DNA of 64,000 bases, taken from NCBI GenBank assembly GCA_937872925.1, contig CALMUT010000079.1:1-64000 (forward strand). Direction: 5' to 3'. Positions 1 to 8,652 of the stretch are shown piece by piece. The notes under the pieces are model-generated. The model did not search any database. It worked only from the letters and a program-made list of their open reading frames with translations, and was not told the origin of the DNA. This DNA comes from an uncultured Myxococcales bacterium. Its GTDB lineage: Bacteria > Myxococcota_A > Polyangia > Polyangiales > Polyangiaceae. The translations under genes and the position numbers were made by a program. Within the stretch, counting starts at the first letter, position 1, and each line of letters starts with the position of its first letter.

Positions 1-104
1 TCGGATCGCCGTCCCGCCGACACAGTGCCCACCCGCGGGGGTGGGAACAAATTTCAAAACGCCGCGCGCAACTCGGATCGCCGTCCTGCCGACACTGGGC
101 CCAC
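1..104. repeat. Two direct copies of a 32-bp sequence
   Basis: Bases 1-32 and 73-104 align without gaps at 29 of 32 positions and both begin TCGGATCGCCGTCC. They lie 72 bp apart, downstream of the leftward gene ending at 115. More copies may lie to the left of the window edge. I see no coding signal here. Confidence 0.6.
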
Positions 105-114
105 GTGCGGGGAA

Positions 115-549
115 CTACCGCCGACGCTTGAGGCTCGATCCAACGAAAAGGCCGCCAGCGAGCACGAGGAGCACGACGCCGGCGGCCGTCAGCCCAGTTG
201 CGAGCCAGGGAAAGTAGGCCGCCTTGATTTGGTTCCGTGTGGGATTGGCCGCGTTGTACTGGACGACGACGGGATCGCCGATCTCGCGTTCGCAGTTGGA
301 GCCCGAGGAGTCGAGGGAGGTCGCAGCATAGCTCTGACCGTCGACTGTAAACGTCGCGTTTAAGCCGCAGCGCGGGTTGCCACCCGACGACATGCCTTGT
401 TCGATTTCGCTGATCGAACCGGTCGTCTCCGAGTCCATGGCGGGGTTGAGACTGATGAACAGCAGGATCGCCCCCGTTAGCAGCAGGCCAAAGCCCAGGA
501 ACAACGGAACGATTGCGATTGGTAGAGTGACCTTCTCCCTAGAGCTCAT
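115..549 (-). CDS. DUF3592-like two-pass membrane protein
   Basis: A 144-residue protein with a membrane helix near residues 7-30, an extracytoplasmic domain of about 80 residues with two cysteines, and a second helix near the C-terminus followed by KRRR. The size and the domain between two helices recall DUF3592 proteins, whose function is unknown. The ATG at 549 is preferred to the upstream TTG because AGGAGG lies about 10 nt before it. It follows the sigma-54 activator gene by 39 nt in the same direction, so it is probably the last gene of that operon. The assignment rests on architecture only. Confidence 0.7.
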   Translation of the reverse strand: MSSREKVTLPIAIVPLFLGFGLLLTGAILLFISLNPAMDSETTGSISEIEQGMSSGGNPRCGLNATFTVDGQSYAATSLDSSGSNCEREIGDPVVVQYNAANPTRNQIKAAYFPWLATGLTAAGVVLLVLAGGLFVGSSLKRRR

Positions 550-588
550 TGACCGCAAGCCTCCTCCCGACGATGTGACGAACCTTGG

Positions 589-1905
589 CTAGGACGAGCG
601 CCTCGCGCGGAGCATGTTGAGGTAGCGACGGGTCACGCCAGCAACCTGAGCGGCTTTCGCGGTGTCGCCATCGTGCAATGCCAGGAGGCGCTCCAAGTAC
701 TGGTGCTCGAATACCTGCAGCGCCTGCTCCCGGGCGACCACCAGTGGACGCGTGGGGTCAAAGGGTACCTCCAAAGAGGCGTTTGCTTTCGCGGGCGATC
801 TGGGAAGCGGCGGAGCCAGTTCTCCGAGGGCCAAGCGGCGCACAACCGCATTTTCCAACTCTCGCACATTGCCGGGCCAGGCGTAGTCTTCCCAGGACTC
901 GAATAGATCCACTGGCAGCGGTAGTTCTGCACCGCCGAGTTTGTCCCAAAAGTGGCGCGCCAGTACCGCAACGTCACCCCGGCGCTCTCGCAGCGGCGGC
1001 AGCTCGAACCTGACCACGTTGAGTCGAAAAAACAGGTCGTCGCGGAATCTCCCGGCCTGAACCTCGCGATCCAGATCCCGCCGCGTCGCCGCCAGCACCC
1101 GAACATTCACGCTCGTGGACCGGGTGCTACCCACGCGTCGCACTTCACTCTGCTGCAGCGCCCGCAGTAGCTTCGGTTGGAGCCCCATTTCCAGGTCACC
1201 GATTTCGTCGATCAGCAGCGTGCCACCGTCTGCCTCCTCAAACACGCCAAGGCGAGAGGCATGTGCGCCGGTAAAGGCGCCACGCTCGTGACCAAAGAGG
1301 GACGCTTCCATCAAGTTGCCGGGAACTGCCGTACAGTCGAACACGACGAACGGACCGTTGCGGCGTGCGCTGCGTTCGTGGAGCGCTTCAGCGGCGATTT
1401 CTTTGCCCGTCCCCGTTTCTCCTTCGATGAGGACCGTAACGTCGGAGCCCGCTACCTTCTCCATCAACGGATATAAGCGGCGCATGGCGGGGCTCGACCC
1501 AATCAGTGGGCCAAAACACTCGGCAGTCGCGGCGCCCACGTTTTCGCTGGCCCTAGCCTCCACGGACAGAGTCGTCTGCCCAACCCGCAAGCGCTCGCCG
1601 CCTCGCAAAAACGCCTCGGCGAAACGCACGCCGTTGACGAAAGTTCCGTTCGTTGACCGAAGGTCTTCGACCCGGAGCTCGGAGCCCAAAACCGACAAGG
1701 CCACATGCCGCCGAGATACCGTTGGGTCAGACAACCGGAGATCCGCCGCGGGCCCAGTACCCACAAGCACGCGGGTTGGCTGTTGTGGGTCCAAATGCAC
1801 CGTCGCTCCGTGGTCGCACTCGCTTGTCACCTGCAGTGAGAAGCCAACGCGCTCCGTGGAAAGAGCAGTCGCGCGCAGCAACGTCTCGGCGTCGTCCTCG
1901 GACAT
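589..1905 (-). CDS. FHA-domain sigma-54-dependent transcriptional activator
   Basis: A 438-residue enhancer-binding protein. Residues 44-110 form an FHA domain (SRRH, then STNGT), which in this family binds phosphothreonine. The AAA+ core has Walker A GETGTGKE at 162-169, the sigma-54-contacting GAFTGA at 209-214 and Walker B LLIDE at 230-234. The last 35 residues form a Fis-type helix-turn-helix. There is no receiver domain, so input is probably through FHA recognition of a kinase product. The ATG at 1905 lies 4 nt after the stop of the upstream kinase gene, which suggests coupling. It would drive sigma-54 promoters when the partner kinase signals (inference). Confidence 0.92.
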   Translation of the reverse strand: MSEDDAETLLRATALSTERVGFSLQVTSECDHGATVHLDPQQPTRVLVGTGPAADLRLSDPTVSRRHVALSVLGSELRVEDLRSTNGTFVNGVRFAEAFLRGGERLRVGQTTLSVEARASENVGAATAECFGPLIGSSPAMRRLYPLMEKVAGSDVTVLIEGETGTGKEIAAEALHERSARRNGPFVVFDCTAVPGNLMEASLFGHERGAFTGAHASRLGVFEEADGGTLLIDEIGDLEMGLQPKLLRALQQSEVRRVGSTRSTSVNVRVLAATRRDLDREVQAGRFRDDLFFRLNVVRFELPPLRERRGDVAVLARHFWDKLGGAELPLPVDLFESWEDYAWPGNVRELENAVVRRLALGELAPPLPRSPAKANASLEVPFDPTRPLVVAREQALQVFEHQYLERLLALHDGDTAKAAQVAGVTRRYLNMLRARRSS

Positions 1906-1909
1906 GGGC

Positions 1910-3292
1910 TCAAAGACACTCTCGTTTGAAAGTGCGCACGCCTCGAGCGTCCACCACAAACGGCGGATCGCAGTTATCGGGTTTTACTCGCACCTTTGCC
2001 TTGACGGGTGCGCGGGGCGGCTGCGGTTTGGCACGCGAAAGCGGCTTGGGCAGAGCCTCCACGCCCCCGCTTGAGCTGGCAGCGGGGGGCACCGCCATTT
2101 GTGGAAATCGCATCGCCTTAAGCGGTGAAACGGCGAGCTGTGGCATGCGCTCCGGGCTCCCAGCAGCGTTCATCGCCACTGCGCCCAACGCCCCGGCGGC
2201 GAGAACGGCACTACCAAAGCCGAGTACCGTCTTTGCCTTGCTGCCACGCGACACCGCGGCGTTGACTGCCGACGGTGTCGATTCCGAGTTGTTGTTGATG
2301 ATGGTCGTTCGGGCCTGCGCGGGCGCTGTTTCGGCTGGTGTTTCCGCAGACGCCACCTTCTCGGCTCGCACAGCCAAAGCGCTGGCCGCACAGTGTTCCA
2401 CCCAGGCCTGGACCTTGGAAGGCGACGCAAAAGGCACGGCTGCCTCGATGGCATCGGCCATATGCTTGGCGGACGGGAATCGCTCGGCAGGATCCCGCCG
2501 GAGTGCCCGCTGCACGATCTTGTCAAACGCGGCGGGCACCCATGAGACCACGCGAGACGGCGGGTCGACATGCCCATGCAGCACTTTGTACATGCTGGCG
2601 GCCTCGTTGTCCCCGGAGAACAGGCGCCTGAGAGTGAGCGCCTCCCATAGGACGACGCCGGCAGCGAAGACGTCCGTACGCGCGTCGATGGGCCCGGCGG
2701 TGACTTGCTCCGGCGCCATGTACGCGGGTTTGCCCTTCACCTGTCCGTCGACCGTGCTTTGCAGCCTGCCCCGCGCCCGCGCCACGCCGAAATCCACCAC
2801 CCGGGGCACGCCGTCCGCGCCAACCATGATGTTCTGGGGCGTAAAGTCGCGGTGCACGATGCCCAGCGGCTCGCCTTGTTCCGAGACTGCGGTGTGGGCG
2901 GCATGCAAACCGTGCAGCGCGCCAACCATGATAGCCGCTACAATCTCCGGAGCGGGCGGCTCTCCCGATCTCTTAGCGGCACCCATGAGCTTCGAGAGCG
3001 ATTCACCGTGTACGTAGTCCATGACGAGGAGAACTTCGTCGTCGGTGCACATCACGTCCAAAACCGACACGACATTGGGGTGCCGCACCCGGCCCGTGAG
3101 CCGAGCCTCGTCGAGGAGCATGGACACGAACTCCGGCTCCTTGGCGAGATGCGGATGGAGGCGCTTTATGGCGACTGTTCTCGCGAAGCCTCCGGGACCT
3201 TGCATCCGCCCCAAATGCACGGTCGCCATGCCACCCTTCGCGATTTCTTCGCGGAGCGCGTAGCGTCCCAGCGCGAGGGATGCGGTGCCCAT
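1910..3292 (-). CDS. Ser/Thr protein kinase, membrane-anchored, with variant catalytic loop
   Basis: A 460-residue Hanks-type kinase. The glycine loop is near residues 17-25, the ATP-binding Lys is K43 in VAIK, DFG is at 167-169 and APEQ at 193-196. The catalytic loop at 147-154 reads HRDFTPQN, so Thr replaces the usual Lys of HRDxKPxN; such Ser/Thr variants are known in myxobacterial kinases and need not mean inactivity. A Pro/Ala-rich linker leads to one membrane helix near 355-375 and a short external tail. The ATG at 3292 is preferred to the upstream start because the kinase fold begins right after it. It sits between the PEGA-like gene and the FHA activator gene, its likely target. Confidence 0.92.
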   Translation of the reverse strand: MGTASLALGRYALREEIAKGGMATVHLGRMQGPGGFARTVAIKRLHPHLAKEPEFVSMLLDEARLTGRVRHPNVVSVLDVMCTDDEVLLVMDYVHGESLSKLMGAAKRSGEPPAPEIVAAIMVGALHGLHAAHTAVSEQGEPLGIVHRDFTPQNIMVGADGVPRVVDFGVARARGRLQSTVDGQVKGKPAYMAPEQVTAGPIDARTDVFAAGVVLWEALTLRRLFSGDNEAASMYKVLHGHVDPPSRVVSWVPAAFDKIVQRALRRDPAERFPSAKHMADAIEAAVPFASPSKVQAWVEHCAASALAVRAEKVASAETPAETAPAQARTTIINNNSESTPSAVNAAVSRGSKAKTVLGFGSAVLAAGALGAVAMNAAGSPERMPQLAVSPLKAMRFPQMAVPPAASSSGGVEALPKPLSRAKPQPPRAPVKAKVRVKPDNCDPPFVVDARGVRTFKRECL

Positions 3293-3346
3293 TGCGCCAA
3301 TAGTACCGCAGATTGCCGAGCGGACGCGCCCCGGCGCGGACAACCC

Positions 3347-4159
3347 TCAAAAGTTGCCTTGCACACCTACCAGCCACGCCTTTTCAGCGCGCTCTGCCGG
3401 GGCAGAGAGCACCAGGTAGCCCCCAACACCAAGCGCGACCGTAGCGGTTCCGCCGACAATGTCCGCGATCAGGAGTTTCCGCCTGGCCGCATCTACACGC
3501 TCCTCGTCGCAGGACGGAGCGCATTCGTCCCGTAATTCGTTCCGGTCCGAAATCGCCGAAAGTGCCAGATAGGCCGCAGTGACAAGCCCAGCAGCGCCGA
3601 CGCCAAGCAGGGCATAGCCCCACGTTTGGCTGGAGCTGTCTTCTATCCTCTCAGGAGTGGGTTCCCTCCTCGGCGACCGACCCAACTGCACCCCAACGGG
3701 GCGGCGCTGCTGCCCAAGGGTTGCCACAAACTTGACGGCTTTGTCCTGCCCTTGTGCTGTGACATCCAAACGATGCTCGCCGGGATTCACCTCCACGGGC
3801 AGGCCTACCCAGCTCGCGCCCAGATCGCGTCCGTCCAGCAATACCTTGGCGGTGCTGCTATCGGCCCCCGCCACCTTCACCGTGATCAGAACGCTCGGGA
3901 TCTCGCGATCCACTTCGGATAGCCACGACGTGCACTGCCGCGCGATAATCGCGGGACAGGTCTCCACCGCGCAGGCCCGCAGGGAGTCCCGGGCGGAAAG
4001 CACATTGCCCACCAGGCGTTGCTCTTGTGCTTGCTTGTGACTCGCGATGCAGGCGTCCACGACTCCGGGTTCTACCGCCGCGGCATGGGGCGACATCCCC
4101 GACAGCGCGAGCGCTAGAGACAGCGCGACCGGCCGAGGAGAAATTGAGCAACGCACCAC
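3347..4159 (-). CDS. PEGA-like secreted protein with C-terminal membrane hairpin
   Basis: A 270-residue protein with an N-terminal signal peptide, a short helical region containing paired cysteines, a PEGA-like beta domain (VLLDGRDLG, then VEVNPGEHRLDV) and two C-terminal hydrophobic helices separated by a charged loop with CxxxC. The same architecture appears in the protein at 58918-59928, which also neighbours a kinase gene. It is the first gene of the kinase/FHA-activator operon, 54 nt before the preferred kinase start. It may present an envelope signal to the kinase (inference). Confidence 0.75.
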   Translation of the reverse strand: MVRCSISPRPVALSLALALSGMSPHAAAVEPGVVDACIASHKQAQEQRLVGNVLSARDSLRACAVETCPAIIARQCTSWLSEVDREIPSVLITVKVAGADSSTAKVLLDGRDLGASWVGLPVEVNPGEHRLDVTAQGQDKAVKFVATLGQQRRPVGVQLGRSPRREPTPERIEDSSSQTWGYALLGVGAAGLVTAAYLALSAISDRNELRDECAPSCDEERVDAARRKLLIADIVGGTATVALGVGGYLVLSAPAERAEKAWLVGVQGNF

Positions 4160-4244
4160 CCGGGATTATCCCAGGTCTCCGCAGCGATGGGAAGGGTGCG
4201 AACAGCCCGCGAACGTCATTGAACACCCGCGCGGACGCTGCGAC

Positions 4245-5750
4245 CTATTGCGTCTTGAGATAGGGTGCCAAGACGTCGAACCAGTGTCCGAAGGTATAGC
4301 CCCAGGCCCACTGTTGTTCGCGTAGCGCGGCGGTCCAATCTTCATTGTTCGATCCGGAGCCACCCTTTGAGTAGCTGTAGTATCCGTGAACGGATTTGTA
4401 TTTTAGATCCGTCATGCCAATGTTCACTCGGCTTGCAATTCCTTTGGTATCAGCACCTGAAAGGCCACCGCATACGAAAGCCGTCAGCGCGTCGAGCATG
4501 ACTCGGGTACCTTTGAAAGAGTAGGACATCGCGCTGCGCTTGCCCCCGCCGTCCACCGTATCAAGCTCGTTTGCCATGCCCATTGCTCCCTTGTTGGGAA
4601 GGCCCGACCCACCATTGATGATCCGGCCACGGGCGACTCCCTTCACAACGATGCCCGCACCTCCGTTAAGTCCCGCGGTGATCTTCTTGTTGAACGCGCC
4701 GTGGGCAATGTCCGTCATCAACTTGCCAGGCTTGTTGATGCCTTCCGAGTTGATGGCCCACTTCCAATTGGTGATGCCCTGCTTCACCTGAGCCGGGGTT
4801 GGCCGTGAGCCATTGGATCCTGCGGAGTGAAAGGTTGCGTACTGGTTGTCGAGTCCGTTGCTTTTGAGCTGCGCGGCGAAGGCCGCTTGGTCGAATCCGT
4901 TCAGGAACGCTGTGACAGCGCCGGCGGAACCCATGAACACACTGCCCGCAATCATGGTGGCAGGCGGCGCCAGCCTGAAGTTCGGCGCGCCCTTCCACCA
5001 CATCTGGGCTCCGCGCAGGTTGTTGATGTTGCTGACGTTCTTCTTGATCTCGAAGTTGTTGATCGACGAAGTATACGCAGCTCCGACGACAAGCCCCTTC
5101 ATGCACAGTTCGATCTTGGTTTTCTCGGCGACCGTAAACTGCTTCCAAATCCGTGGCGTCAGCTTGGCCAGCGCGGCAGCCACGGCAAAACGCAATTCGT
5201 GCTGAGCAACATATCCACCAGCGCCAGAGGGATCGTGGCCGGACTTGATATTGTAGCGCAGCTGCTGCAGCAGCCTCGCGTCCGCGCTGGTGTTGCCGGA
5301 AAAGCTGGCCGTCGCCAACACCACCATCGCCGAGCCGAAGTACGCTGAATTCGTGCCGGCTCCGCTGTAGGAACCAAAGTCGGTAAGCGGACGTGCGATC
5401 GCGTCCTTCACCTGTGCCTGAGGTGCCAGCGGCAGCCCTTTCGCAGTGGGCGGCTGGCCGCCAGTGCTACTTCCAGCGCTGCCAGCGGCCCCGGGGTTGC
5501 CCGCGTAGCCCGCTGCTCCTGCCATGCCGGCACCACCGGCGCTGCCCCCACCGCCCGCCATGCCCGCGTAGCCCGCCGCGTTCGCGCCGCCCGCGGTGCC
5601 TGATCCACCGAAACCGGAATCACCGCCGGAGCCGGAGCCCGCAGCGCCTGCGGCGCCAGGGTCTGGATCTGTGGCACCGCTGTCAACCGAGCAAGCGAGG
5701 AACAGCTGGGCGGTAACGAAGAGAGCGAGGGTTGGACGTCGTAGATTCAT
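4245..5750 (-). CDS. Secreted lipoprotein, possible helical-toroid polysaccharide-degrading protein
   Basis: A 501-residue lipoprotein with signal peptide and lipobox FLACS, then a Gly/Ala/Ser linker to about residue 100. The remainder is rich in helices (WKQFTVAEKTKIEL, MWWKGAPN, QQWAWGYTFGHWFDVL), as in alpha/alpha-toroid lyases, but I cannot place it in a family. The ATG at 5750 is chosen because GGAG lies 8 nt upstream; the ATG two codons earlier leaves too little spacing. It follows the alginate-lyase-like gene by 46 nt and is probably co-transcribed, suggesting work on the same polymer (inference). Confidence 0.7.
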   Translation of the reverse strand: MNLRRPTLALFVTAQLFLACSVDSGATDPDPGAAGAAGSGSGGDSGFGGSGTAGGANAAGYAGMAGGGGSAGGAGMAGAAGYAGNPGAAGSAGSSTGGQPPTAKGLPLAPQAQVKDAIARPLTDFGSYSGAGTNSAYFGSAMVVLATASFSGNTSADARLLQQLRYNIKSGHDPSGAGGYVAQHELRFAVAAALAKLTPRIWKQFTVAEKTKIELCMKGLVVGAAYTSSINNFEIKKNVSNINNLRGAQMWWKGAPNFRLAPPATMIAGSVFMGSAGAVTAFLNGFDQAAFAAQLKSNGLDNQYATFHSAGSNGSRPTPAQVKQGITNWKWAINSEGINKPGKLMTDIAHGAFNKKITAGLNGGAGIVVKGVARGRIINGGSGLPNKGAMGMANELDTVDGGGKRSAMSYSFKGTRVMLDALTAFVCGGLSGADTKGIASRVNIGMTDLKYKSVHGYYSYSKGGSGSNNEDWTAALREQQWAWGYTFGHWFDVLAPYLKTQ

Positions 5751-5796
5751 GTTCATTTCTCCGAGTTGGATGGCAGGAGCAGCGCGTTCAGAGTCC

Positions 5797-7182
5797 TTAA
5801 AGCGGCATGTCCCCCTTAGTGAGAGTCGCGTACTCGTCACGCGGGTTACCCAGGACAGGACGGCTCTTGGCGACGAACTTCTTGAAGTCCGCGCTCATGT
5901 TGTAGCGATTGTTGGCTACTTCCAGGATGTTGTCGTGGTGGTGCCAGTTACGGCGAACGGGCACGCCTGCCGCTTGTTCCTTTAGGTGCAAGTGGAACTC
6001 CTCGTTGAGATAGTTCCAGCGGAACCACTGGTCGATCACCGCCTGGTACCCGACCCCGGCAGGCGTCTTCTTGTTCCACAAGTCCACCCCCGCGTAGCGG
6101 GCCATTTCGAAGGCTTGCACGAGCGACGAGGTGCCGTAGCCCGTGTACATCACGCCCTGAATGAACGTCTTCTTCTTCCTGAGTACGTCCTTCTGAACGA
6201 TGGCAACTACCTTGCCCTTCGGACCGTACGGCGCTTGATGAATCCGCCACGGCCCGATGAAGTACTTCTGTAGTCGGCCGATGATCTCCGTACGAAGCTT
6301 CGCGTCGTCGAACGAAACGGCCGTGGCAAGCATGCAGTTGAGCGCTGCCTCAAGCCAATTGCTGGCGTCCCACTGCTTCGGGTCCGTTCCGGCCATCTTT
6401 TCGTCCACCACCAACCGGCTTTTTGGAAGGATTTCCGCTCGCCACCACTTCTGAAACTTGCCCCGCTCCGTTCCTGACCAGCCGCTGTATCCGTGGAGGA
6501 GGTCATGCGCGTACATGAACGCGACCAAGTAGGAGCCGGAATGAAGTCCCGCATGGGATCCTCCAACCAAAGTGACGCCTACTTGCTGCCACTTCTGCAT
6601 GATGGCCACGGCTTGGTCTGCGAATTTCGCCTGTCCGGTCAGAACGTACGCCAGCGCACAGGCATAAGCCGCCTTGCTGTGTGACGCGAAGATGTCACGC
6701 GCGATTGACGTATTGTCGGGGCCACCGACCAACAAGATCTTCTTGGGCGGCGCCTTGTTGAAAGACAGGAACCCGCCGGCGTCGGCCAGCAGCTTCTGAT
6801 ACGCGCCCCATTGGGGCTGTTGCTTCTGCTTAACGCGGCTGCGGATGACATCGAGTTCAGCAGCGTTGAACACGGTGGCTGGATGCGCATTCACCGGCCC
6901 GGCGCCACCGCTGTTCGCGGAGGCGGCCCCGGCAGTCCCCGCTACTCCCGCTGCAGCCGCCGCGCCCGCCATACCGCCGGCGCCCGCGGTGTTTCCCGCT
7001 TCGCTACCTCCTGCGCCGGAATCGAACGAGCCGCTGCCTGACGTGCCAGCACCCGCCGCCGCGGCACCGCTGCCGGCTGCGCCTCCAGAAGGTCCACCGG
7101 AGTCAACGACGCAGCCGACGACTGCGACGGCAAGCGCCAGGGCGATGGGAACTAGTAGCGTGGAGGCGGTTCGCGGATACAT
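5797..7182 (-). CDS. Alginate-lyase-like secreted lipoprotein
   Basis: A 461-residue lipoprotein (lipobox VVGC, Gly/Ala linker) whose body resembles the alginate lyase fold (PF05426 and relatives). It opens with HPATVFNAAELDVIRSRV, typical of the domain start, and continues with repeated aromatic-rich helices, QWDASNWLEAAL and a histidine cluster HHHDN near residue 430 that may be catalytic. The ATG at 7182 is favoured over a GTG at 7212 because it gives a normal signal peptide. It is upstream of, and probably in an operon with, the lipoprotein ending at 4245. Exact substrate is unknown. Confidence 0.75.
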   Translation of the reverse strand: MYPRTASTLLVPIALALAVAVVGCVVDSGGPSGGAAGSGAAAAGAGTSGSGSFDSGAGGSEAGNTAGAGGMAGAAAAAGVAGTAGAASANSGGAGPVNAHPATVFNAAELDVIRSRVKQKQQPQWGAYQKLLADAGGFLSFNKAPPKKILLVGGPDNTSIARDIFASHSKAAYACALAYVLTGQAKFADQAVAIMQKWQQVGVTLVGGSHAGLHSGSYLVAFMYAHDLLHGYSGWSGTERGKFQKWWRAEILPKSRLVVDEKMAGTDPKQWDASNWLEAALNCMLATAVSFDDAKLRTEIIGRLQKYFIGPWRIHQAPYGPKGKVVAIVQKDVLRKKKTFIQGVMYTGYGTSSLVQAFEMARYAGVDLWNKKTPAGVGYQAVIDQWFRWNYLNEEFHLHLKEQAAGVPVRRNWHHHDNILEVANNRYNMSADFKKFVAKSRPVLGNPRDEYATLTKGDMPL

Positions 7183-7298
7183 GACCCACGTTCTGAGCAG
7201 GGAGCGTGCCACCGGAACGTGGACGCCAAGAACACCGGCGCCAGCGCGAGTTTCGCAACCAGTTCAACCGACGGCGCGCTCCTTCGCGGCCTCTTCGG

Positions 7299-7332
7299 GG
7301 AAGGCAGACTTCCCCGGGGAAGTCTGCCTTCC
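7299..7332. repeat. Perfect 34-bp palindrome between divergent genes
   Basis: Two 17-bp arms, GGAAGGCAGACTTCCCC and its exact reverse complement, abut with no spacer. The palindrome lies between a leftward gene (start 7182) and a rightward gene (start 7394). It could be a dimeric regulator site or a cruciform-forming element. It cannot be a terminator shared by converging genes, because these genes diverge. Confidence 0.85.
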
Positions 7333-7393
7333 TCGGCCAGCAAGACGCGCGCACGTCCCGTGGCCCGACGCCAAACATGCTAAAATCTTTGGC

Positions 7394-8569
7394 ATGTTGG
7401 CAAAGCGCGGTGACCGCTCTACCCTTCGCGTCGGAATGGTCGGCGGCGTCGTGGCGGTGTCCGCGTGCTCCGGCCTGGTGTCCTTCGACGACTTGAGCGG
7501 CCAGCCGAAAGCCGGGATCACCGACGACGCCGGAGCGGACGCAAGCGCTGACGCAGACGCAATCGCCGAAAAGGACGCTACCGCTGAAGCGGACGTCGAG
7601 GTCGACGCTGGAGAGCAGCACTTGTCCGACAGAGGCTGTCACGGCATCGCCATCGCCGACGACGGCACCATTGTTGTGACGCATTTCGCCCTAGACCCAC
7701 CGAAGATACCGACGCTGTCAAAGGTGACGCTCGATCAGGGCCAATGGACGCTCGTCTCTTTCGACGGGACGGCGGGAAATCAGGCGCCTTGGGTGGTGGT
7801 CGATGGCGACGTCGCGTATTCGACCGCGAATGACTATTTGTTTGCCACAAATCTAAAGACAGGATCCACGTTGCCCCTGGTGACACTTCCTGGGAAGCGC
7901 GTTTGGGGCGTTGCCGTGCTCAAGCAATGGGTCTACTTCACCGAGAGTCCCGGGCCTCCCGCCACGGGTTCGCTACGACGCTTCCCGCTCGGTGCCAATG
8001 CTGGCGACTCTGGCGTTGTCGAGATCGTTGTTTCGAATCTCCTCCAGCCGCAGGCACTTTCAGTGCTGGGGGACTGGGTGTACCTCGCAGTCGAGGGCGA
8101 CGAGAGCGCTGGGAAGAACGGCAGCTTGCGCCGAGTGCACGTCGACACTGGCAAAGTCGAGGTCATCCACGGTGAAAGTCCCGAACAGAAGATCTATCCG
8201 TGGGGCCTGGTTGCCGTCGACGACAATGGAAAGACTCGAGTGTACTTCACCCAAGACAAGACGGGTGGTTTGTACATTACAGATCCCGGAGTTGTCACGA
8301 AGTGGAACGCCGTCGACAAGAACGACTCCACGCTCCTCACCAACATGCGCCGAGCTGGTGGTGTTGCAGTAGGTGGCGGCAGGGCGTTCTGGTCCATGCG
8401 GGAGGCGACAAATCAGAACAAGGCCGGAGCATTGTTCACCGACGCGCTCGGTGCGACCGGCAAGGTGGGACCGTGGCTGGACGGGTCATCGACAGTGGGA
8501 CTGGCTTGGCATGATGGCTACCTGTACCGTTGTGCAGAGAGCGGCTTGCATCGCATCAAAGTACCCTGA
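7394..8569 (+). CDS. Propeller-like secreted lipoprotein
   Basis: A 391-residue lipoprotein with lipobox VSACS followed by GLVSFDDLSG, a signature I associate with many myxobacterial surface lipoproteins. An Asp/Ala-rich linker follows. The body has repeated units of 40-50 residues (GIAIADDGTIVVTHF, PWVVVDGDVAYST, VWGVAVLKQWVYFTE, GGVAVGGGRAFWSM), consistent with a beta-propeller. The longer in-frame ORF from 6845 runs antisense through the divergent gene and is rejected. The ATG at 7394 places the lipobox correctly. Ligand unknown. Confidence 0.8.
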   Translation: MLAKRGDRSTLRVGMVGGVVAVSACSGLVSFDDLSGQPKAGITDDAGADASADADAIAEKDATAEADVEVDAGEQHLSDRGCHGIAIADDGTIVVTHFALDPPKIPTLSKVTLDQGQWTLVSFDGTAGNQAPWVVVDGDVAYSTANDYLFATNLKTGSTLPLVTLPGKRVWGVAVLKQWVYFTESPGPPATGSLRRFPLGANAGDSGVVEIVVSNLLQPQALSVLGDWVYLAVEGDESAGKNGSLRRVHVDTGKVEVIHGESPEQKIYPWGLVAVDDNGKTRVYFTQDKTGGLYITDPGVVTKWNAVDKNDSTLLTNMRRAGGVAVGGGRAFWSMREATNQNKAGALFTDALGATGKVGPWLDGSSTVGLAWHDGYLYRCAESGLHRIKVP

Positions 8570-8652
8570 GGCCGACGGCGCGCTAACAGACCGAACTCGG
8601 ATCTCCGAGCACCGATTGCGCGGCTCGCAGCCAGATCCGCTACAGTCCCGCT

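Noticed and set aside
6845-7393. An upstream extension of the lipoprotein at 7394
   Set aside because: The added 183 codons are antisense to the alginate-lyase-like gene and would bury the lipobox in mid-protein.
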